Below are positions 33,906 to 38,728 of a stretch of DNA of 38,728 nt, one piece after another (the stretch's first letter is position 1; the number at the start of each line of letters is the position of its first letter). Position numbers and translations under genes: made by a program. The DNA comes from JASLDZ01 sp964242625 (GTDB taxonomy: Bacteria > Pseudomonadota > Alphaproteobacteria > Caulobacterales > Caulobacteraceae), in NCBI GenBank assembly GCA_964242625.1, contig CAXTAO010000027.1, forward strand, positions 1-38,728, in the 5' to 3' direction. A model generated the notes under the pieces. It saw only the letters and a list, made by a program, of their open reading frames with translations. It did no database searches and had not been told where the DNA came from.

Positions 33906-35951
33906 TCAGAACAGGAGCTTCACGCCCACATTGGCGGCGTCATAGCGCTGGCTGTCGTCGGAGAAGCGGCCGTTGTAGGCGGCGAAGAGACTCACGCGCT
34001 CGTTGATCCGCGCGTTCACCCCCGCCTCCACCGAGCCCCAGCTGTCAGCCGGCGCGTAGCCCGGCATGTCGAAGGTGCCCGGCAACGAGACCAACCCCGC
34101 GGTGACCGAACGGCGGTGCGCGTCGCCGTCGTAGTCGTAGGCCACCTGCAGGAAGGGCTGCAGCGTGACGAACGGTACGCGTACGCTGGCCTGGGCGCGG
34201 GCGCCCACTTCGCCCACCATCGCCTCGCGGGTCTGCTCGCCGAAGGCCATGGCGGTCGAGTCGCCGCTGTCCTCCGAGAAGCCGTCCACCCGCACGCGCT
34301 CGTAGTGCGCCGACACGTAGGGGCTGACCTTGAGCGACTGGTAGAGCCCGTCGAAGCCGAACCACCAGCCCGCCGTCAGATTGGCGGTGATGTCCGAGCC
34401 CGAGGCGTCGGCGCGCTCGGCCCGGTGAGCCACGTCGCCGAGAGCGAAAACGCGCTGGATGTTGCGGAAGTCGATCCCGCCGAAGCCCGCCGTCGCGTTC
34501 AGATAGCCCGCGTTGCGCCACAGGTACTGACCGAACACCGTGCCCAGGATCTCCTGGGTGCGGAACTTGTCCACGTCGCCGCCGAAGCGCGAGAAGCTGT
34601 CGCCAAAGGTCAGGGCCGCGCCCGCGGTGATCTCGGGCGAGACGCGATAGTCGAAGCCGACGGTCGCCGAGCCGCCGTCGTTCGAGAGGCCGCGGGTGTA
34701 GGTGTCGGCGTCGAAGTGCTGCGACTGGTAGTCGAACGAGGCGAAGGCGCGGGTGCGCGTGGTCGGGTCGGCCCCGTCCAGCGCCATCTCGTCCTCCAGC
34801 CGCGCGCGCTGGGCGTAGGAGAAGGCCAAGGGCGCCTCGGCCAGGAGCGACACATAGGCCGGCGCGGTCAGCTCGGCGACGATGGCCGCGCTGAAGACGC
34901 GGTCGGCCCCGGTGGTCGGGTGCACGCTGTCGGCGAAGGCGTAGTTGAGCGCGGAGCCCGGCGCGATCAGCGTGTTCTGCGTGCAGGTGAGCGAGCTGGA
35001 GGTCGTGCAGGCCGGCACCGTCGTGTTCACGAAGCCGAAGGCGGCCGGGTTTGCGCGCACCTCGTTGTTCAGCATGAAGGCGTTCACCGGCACGATCCCC
35101 GTGCCGATGGCGGAGAGCCCGCCCTCCAGCACCTGGTTGTAGGCGACGGTCAGCGCGGTCAGCGCCGTCTGCCCCGCGGCTCCCTGCGCGGCCGCGGCCG
35201 GGGTGGCGCCGATGTCGGGCAGGTTGAACACCACCACATGCCGCGCGCCCGCGCCGTGCAGGGCGGTGAGGAGCGTCACCTCCTGTTGGGCGGCGGCGGC
35301 GACCGCCTGGCCGGCCTGGGCGGAGGTCTCGACGGACGCCACGCCCGCCTGGGCGGCCGCACCCGCGTTGATCTGGGCGGTGTAGGCGGCGAGCGTGGCG
35401 GGCGGCAGGCCCGCGGGGAGCGCCGCGATCGCCTGGGCCGCGCCCGCACCCGCCGCAGCGGCGGCCGCGTGGTAGAAGATGTCGTTGGCGCCCGCCCACA
35501 CCGTGTAGAGGCGCTGGCTGTCCAGCGTCGGATTTGCGGCCAGATAGCCCGTGATCTGGGTGGTCACCGTCGGCACCGTCGCGGGCGTGCCCGGAGAGTT
35601 GTTCGTCACACCGGCGCCGCCGAAGGCGTAGTCGGTCCCGCCCAGGAGCGAGGGCGCGAGCGCGAGGCCCAGGCGCGAAGCCACGTTCTCCACCGTGACG
35701 TTGCCGGGGTTGGTGGTGAACTTCTGCAGCACCGCCGTGCCCGTGAGGTTGGGCAGGCCGGTGGCGAGCGCGATATTCCCGTCGTCGCTCAGGCTGTCGC
35801 CGAACACGGTGATGCCCGTCAGCGGCGTGGCGCGGGTCGTTCCCACCGGCAGGGTTGTGTTGAGCGCGGCGGAGGCCGTCTGTGCGCGCGCGCCGGCTGC
35901 GAGCGCGAGGGCCGCCAGGGCCGCGCCCGTCATCACCTGAACACGAGTCAT
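33906..35951 (-). CDS. GDSL/SGNH esterase autotransporter
   Basis: 681 residues, with GGGAGG 7 bp before the ATG. After a signal peptide (ending GARAQ) comes an SGNH hydrolase passenger: block I FGDSLSDDGN (Ser53), block II Gly in FGGAGV, block III WAGANDIF and block V DSVHPTTGADRV with Asp and His. An Ala-rich helical region follows the catalytic Asn. The last ~280 residues are an autotransporter beta-barrel ending GVKLLF. It resembles EstA-type surface esterases that display a lipase/esterase on the outer membrane. The substrate is unknown. Confidence 0.92.
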   Translation of the reverse strand: MTRVQVMTGAALAALALAAGARAQTASAALNTTLPVGTTRATPLTGITVFGDSLSDDGNIALATGLPNLTGTAVLQKFTTNPGNVTVENVASRLGLALAPSLLGGTDYAFGGAGVTNNSPGTPATVPTVTTQITGYLAANPTLDSQRLYTVWAGANDIFYHAAAAAAGAGAAQAIAALPAGLPPATLAAYTAQINAGAAAQAGVASVETSAQAGQAVAAAAQQEVTLLTALHGAGARHVVVFNLPDIGATPAAAAQGAAGQTALTALTVAYNQVLEGGLSAIGTGIVPVNAFMLNNEVRANPAAFGFVNTTVPACTTSSSLTCTQNTLIAPGSALNYAFADSVHPTTGADRVFSAAIVAELTAPAYVSLLAEAPLAFSYAQRARLEDEMALDGADPTTRTRAFASFDYQSQHFDADTYTRGLSNDGGSATVGFDYRVSPEITAGAALTFGDSFSRFGGDVDKFRTQEILGTVFGQYLWRNAGYLNATAGFGGIDFRNIQRVFALGDVAHRAERADASGSDITANLTAGWWFGFDGLYQSLKVSPYVSAHYERVRVDGFSEDSGDSTAMAFGEQTREAMVGEVGARAQASVRVPFVTLQPFLQVAYDYDGDAHRRSVTAGLVSLPGTFDMPGYAPADSWGSVEAGVNARINERVSLFAAYNGRFSDDSQRYDAANVGVKLLF

Positions 35952-36048
35952 ACGCCGGCCTCCCGAAGCGCCGCGGGCCTCTGGCGGGCCTCGGTCGGCG
36001 GGCGCTTTGCCGGGGTGACGCCGCGTCCGTCAACGCGGCGGCTGCGGC

Positions 36049-37062
36049 TCAGCTCGTGGCGGTCCCGCCCTGTGGCCGCGGCGCCCCAGGCCGGCGGGAA
36101 GGTCGCCAGGCGGAGCCGCCGGCGTGCTCGCCGGGGCGTAGGCCGTAGAACTGCAGGGTGAAGCGCGGCCCGTGCAACACCTTGCCGAGTCCCCGCAGCG
36201 CCTTGTCGTAGACGAAGGCGCGGTCGGGCCAGCGCACCGCCCAGAGCGCGGCGGAGAGCGCGCCCAGCGCCGCCGCCTGCACCGCGCCGCTCGCGACGGA
36301 GAAGGCCGCCCGCCCCCGTTGGGGCGGCTGGTGCAGCAGGGGCCCGTTGGTGCCGCCCTGGCCGTAGGTAAAGGTGCGCCGCAGCGCGTAGCGGAGAGTG
36401 ATCCGCTCGGGCGCGGGGTGCTCCCACACGAAGGCGGCGGGGGTCCAGCCCATGCGGGCGCCCGCGCCGATCATGCGGGTGAAGAGCTCGTCGTCCTCTC
36501 CGCCCGTGAGATTGCGGGCAGCCGCGAAGGGCGCCTGGGCGTCGGGCAGGGCGGCGCGCTCCAGGAGGCACACGCCCGCGCCATAGCCGCGGGGCGTGAG
36601 GCCCTCCTCCGCCGGGCCGGGGTGGGTGAAGAAGCGCTCGAAATAACGGCGGTGCCGGCGCACCTCGGGCGGCAGGGCGGCGCGCACAGGGCCGAACACC
36701 GCCTGGGCGCCCAACCGCTCGCGCGCCTGCAGGAGCCCGTGGAGCCAGCGTGCGTCCGCCTCCTGGTCGTCGTCCAGGAAGGCGAGGAGCTCGCCGCGCG
36801 CCGCCGCCACCCCCGCGTTGCGCGCGGTGGCCACGCCCGGCCGCGGCTCGTGGACGTAGCGCACGGGCATGGGCGCGCCCCGGGCCAGCGCCTCCGTCGT
36901 CGCGCGCGCAGAAGGCTCGGCGTCGTTGTCGGCGACCACGAGCTCGAGCGTGTCGAGGTCGACCCCCGTCTGGGCGAAGACCGAGCGGACCGCGCGCGCC
37001 AGCGGCTCCGGCCGCCGCTGCGTCGGGATGATCACGGACAGGCGGGGCGCAGGCGGGCTCAT
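36049..37062 (-). CDS. Family 2 glycosyltransferase
   Basis: 337 residues. The GT-A domain starts LSVIIPTQRRPEPLARAVRSV and has the donor-binding ELVVADN, RNAGVAAARGELLAFLDDDQ (metal-binding DDD) and the late GGEDDELFTRMI acceptor/catalytic segment. The C-terminal ~100 residues include one or two hydrophobic helices (ASGAVQAAALGALSAALWAV), so it may be membrane-associated. Probable role: adding a sugar to a surface polysaccharide or glycolipid. It is divergent from a phosphohexomutase gene (86 bp) that could feed sugar-nucleotide synthesis. Confidence 0.9.
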   Translation of the reverse strand: MSPPAPRLSVIIPTQRRPEPLARAVRSVFAQTGVDLDTLELVVADNDAEPSARATTEALARGAPMPVRYVHEPRPGVATARNAGVAAARGELLAFLDDDQEADARWLHGLLQARERLGAQAVFGPVRAALPPEVRRHRRYFERFFTHPGPAEEGLTPRGYGAGVCLLERAALPDAQAPFAAARNLTGGEDDELFTRMIGAGARMGWTPAAFVWEHPAPERITLRYALRRTFTYGQGGTNGPLLHQPPQRGRAAFSVASGAVQAAALGALSAALWAVRWPDRAFVYDKALRGLGKVLHGPRFTLQFYGLRPGEHAGGSAWRPSRRPGAPRPQGGTATS

Positions 37063-37148
37063 GGCTTGATCGCGGAGTGGCGCGCACGGTGTAAGGCGTC
37101 GGGCTTACCGCTTCGTGGACCGCGCGGAGGGGAGCCCCGCGGACCCGC

Positions 37149-38537
37149 ATGACCGACGCCGCCCTCCCGCCCCGCGCCCGCATGCGCACCTCGGCCGTGC
37201 GCGCCTTCGATATCCGCGGCGTGGTCGGCCGCGACCTCGACGCGCAGGACGCCCGCCTCCTCGGCGGGGCCTACGCGGCCCAGGCGCGCGGACGCGGTCT
37301 GCGGGAGGTGGCGGTGGCGCGCGACGGGCGCCTCACCTCGCCGGAGCTGGAGGCGGCGCTGGTGGAGGGGTTGGTCGCGGGGGGGATGCGCGTCACGCGG
37401 CTGGGGCTCGGGCCCACCCCCATGCTGGTCTATGCGGTGCGCACCGGCCCCTTCGAGGGAAACGGGATCGCGGTCACCGCCTCGCACAACCCGCCCGATC
37501 ACAACGGATTCAAGGTGCTCCTGGGTGGCGAGCGGCTGCACGGCGACGCCCTGCACGCGCTGGTGGCCACGGCGCCTGCGCCCGCGCCGGGCGGGTCGAT
37601 GGCCCCCGGCGACGTGGCGGACGCCTATGTCGAGCACCTGGCGCGCGCCGGCGCGGGCGTCCTGCGTCCACTGCGCGTCGTGTGGGACTGCGGCAACGGC
37701 GCCGCCGGGCCCATGGTGGAGCGCCTCGTCGCGCGCCTGCCGGGGTCGCACCGCGTGCTCCACGCCGAGCCCGACGGACGCTTCCCTCACCACCACCCCG
37801 ACCCGGCCGTGGGCGCGAACCTGTGCGACCTCCAGGCCGCGGTGGTGGCCGACGGCGCGGACCTGGGCCTCGCCTTCGACGGCGACGGCGACCGCATCGG
37901 CGCGGTGGACGGCGCGGGGGAGATCGTCTGGGCCGACCAGCTCCTGCTGCTCCTGGCGGCCGACGCCCTGCGCGACCGGCCGGGCGCGACCGTCGCCGCC
38001 GACGTGAAATGCTCGCGCGTCCTGTTCGATGGGGTGGAGGCGCTGGGGGGCCGGGCGGTGATGGCCCCCTCCGGCTATGTCCGCGTGCGCGAGGCCATGC
38101 GGCGCGAGGGGGCGGTGCTGGCGGGCGAGCTCTCCGGCCACGTCTTCTACGCCGACCTGTTCGACGGGGGCGACGACGCGCTCTACGCGGCGGTGAAGCT
38201 CCTCAAGGCGCTGAGCCGGGGCGGCGAGAGCCTGGCCGCCTTCCGCGCGCGCCTGCCCCGCTGGCTGGCGACGCCCGAGCGCCGCATCCCGTGCGACGAC
38301 GCGCGCAAGGCGGCGGTGGTCGAGGAGGTCGCCGCTCGGCTGGAGGCGCGGGGTGCGCCCGTGCGCCGGTTCGACGGCGTGCGCGTCGACACGCCGGACG
38401 GCTGGTGGCTCCTGCGCGCCTCCAACACCGAAAGCCGCCTCACCTGCCGGGCGGAGGCGCGCGACCCCGCCGCCCTGGCGCGGCTGGAGGCCGAGCTGGC
38501 GCGGGAGCTCGCGGCGAGCGGGGTGGGCGTGGGGTAG
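37149..38537 (+). CDS. Phosphomannomutase/phosphoglucomutase
   Basis: 462 residues, the four-domain alpha-D-phosphohexomutase fold. The phosphoserine is S112 in TASHNPPDHNG; the Mg site is FDGDGDR (D244-R249); the sugar-recognition loop is GELSGH; the phosphate loop is RASNTE. The N-terminal FDIRG motif is present. It interconverts hexose-6- and hexose-1-phosphates for polysaccharide precursors (AlgC/ManB type). An ATG at 37182 (M12) is an alternative start. It is the last gene before the right-end repeat. Confidence 0.94.
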   Translation: MTDAALPPRARMRTSAVRAFDIRGVVGRDLDAQDARLLGGAYAAQARGRGLREVAVARDGRLTSPELEAALVEGLVAGGMRVTRLGLGPTPMLVYAVRTGPFEGNGIAVTASHNPPDHNGFKVLLGGERLHGDALHALVATAPAPAPGGSMAPGDVADAYVEHLARAGAGVLRPLRVVWDCGNGAAGPMVERLVARLPGSHRVLHAEPDGRFPHHHPDPAVGANLCDLQAAVVADGADLGLAFDGDGDRIGAVDGAGEIVWADQLLLLLAADALRDRPGATVAADVKCSRVLFDGVEALGGRAVMAPSGYVRVREAMRREGAVLAGELSGHVFYADLFDGGDDALYAAVKLLKALSRGGESLAAFRARLPRWLATPERRIPCDDARKAAVVEEVAARLEARGAPVRRFDGVRVDTPDGWWLLRASNTESRLTCRAEARDPAALARLEAELARELAASGVGVG

Positions 38538-38570
38538 GCGGCTCTGGCGAGTTGTTCGGTGAGCGCGGAG

Positions 38571-38728
38571 GGGGCCGCCGTGCTCGGTCGCGTCAAGGGA
38601 CGCTTCGCTCTCCGCCCTTGACCCGCCCTGCGCGCGACGGCTGACGCGGGGGCGTCGGGACGCGGGGCGTCCCTTCCAACAAGTTCGACAACGCCTCCGG
38701 CGGGTCGAACACAGGGCTTCACCTGTGA
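38571..38728. repeat. Interspersed repeat, copy C at right end
   Basis: This copy is the reverse complement of 210-380 with only short differences. In order it reads GGGGCCGCCGTGCTCGGTCG, CCCTTGACCCGCCCTGCG, GCGACGGCTGACGC, the GGGACGCGGGGCGTCCC hairpin, GTTCGACAACGCCTCCGG, and a terminal hairpin CACAGG (38710-38715) / CCTGTG (38722-38727) right at the window edge. It starts ~33 bp after the phosphohexomutase stop. No protein is encoded. Confidence 0.88.

Noticed and set aside
33588..36161. 857-residue plus-strand ORF opposite the autotransporter
   Set aside because: It is an antisense frame without recognisable motifs; the minus-strand autotransporter has signal peptide, GDSL blocks and barrel.

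Overview
The window reads as a chromosomal segment of a very GC-rich alphaproteobacterium, most likely close to Caulobacterales or a neighbouring order. The clues are GC-ending codons almost throughout, frequent GTG starts with ATGA/GTGA overlaps, RegA/RegB/SenC respiratory redox control, an hpf-ptsN pair, an UrcA-family protein, an intracellular PHB depolymerase, and an alphaproteobacterial-type SOS box (GAAC-N7-GAAC) in front of mmcB. No prophage, insertion sequence, CRISPR array or plasmid function is visible. Both ends lie inside copies of one ~160-bp interspersed repeat, so the segment is probably an assembly contig that broke at repeats.

Layout. 1-380: two facing repeat copies. 413-2281: a minus-strand two-domain protein (possible glycosyltransferase plus SAM methyltransferase). 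2418-6620: nadE, then ftsH with a hairpin terminator. 6626-8632: a GST on the minus strand, then hpf and ptsN. 8679-11431: a minus-strand cluster tsaD-gpsA-yciI-Rieske, all with GTG starts and mostly overlapping, divergent from hemC-hemD (11534-13224). 13292-13367: tRNA-Thr(CGU). 13470-17184: a compact operon of TonB-dependent receptor, DmeF-type CDF metal exporter and Zur-type regulator behind a Zur-like palindrome. 17552-19023: dienelactone hydrolase and SOS-boxed mmcB. 19036-21822: regA, regB and a divergent SCO/SenC gene. 21944-24374: phaZ, UrcA-family gene, Cys-rich periplasmic protein. 24382-27919: argG, a soluble double-PAS chemoreceptor and a small ORF. 27948-31220: polA and a DUF1328 membrane peptide. 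31222-33844: a yoaK-like gene, pyk and arfB transcribed as one unit. 33906-38537: a GDSL autotransporter, a GT2 glycosyltransferase and a divergent phosphomannomutase/phosphoglucomutase. 38571-38728: the third repeat copy, inverted relative to the second.

Most genes are core metabolism (NAD, haem, arginine, glycolysis, tRNA t6A, phospholipid precursor) and stress or quality control (FtsH, HPF, ArfB, MmcB). The most distinctive points are: (i) the inferred zinc-starvation operon that couples an outer-membrane importer to a Co/Ni-type exporter and its own regulator; (ii) a DNA polymerase I whose 3'-5' proofreading domain has lost its acidic catalytic residues; (iii) the SOS operator over mmcB, which probably has a leaderless GTG start; (iv) the terminal inverted repeats; and (v) the unusual two-domain protein at 413-2281.
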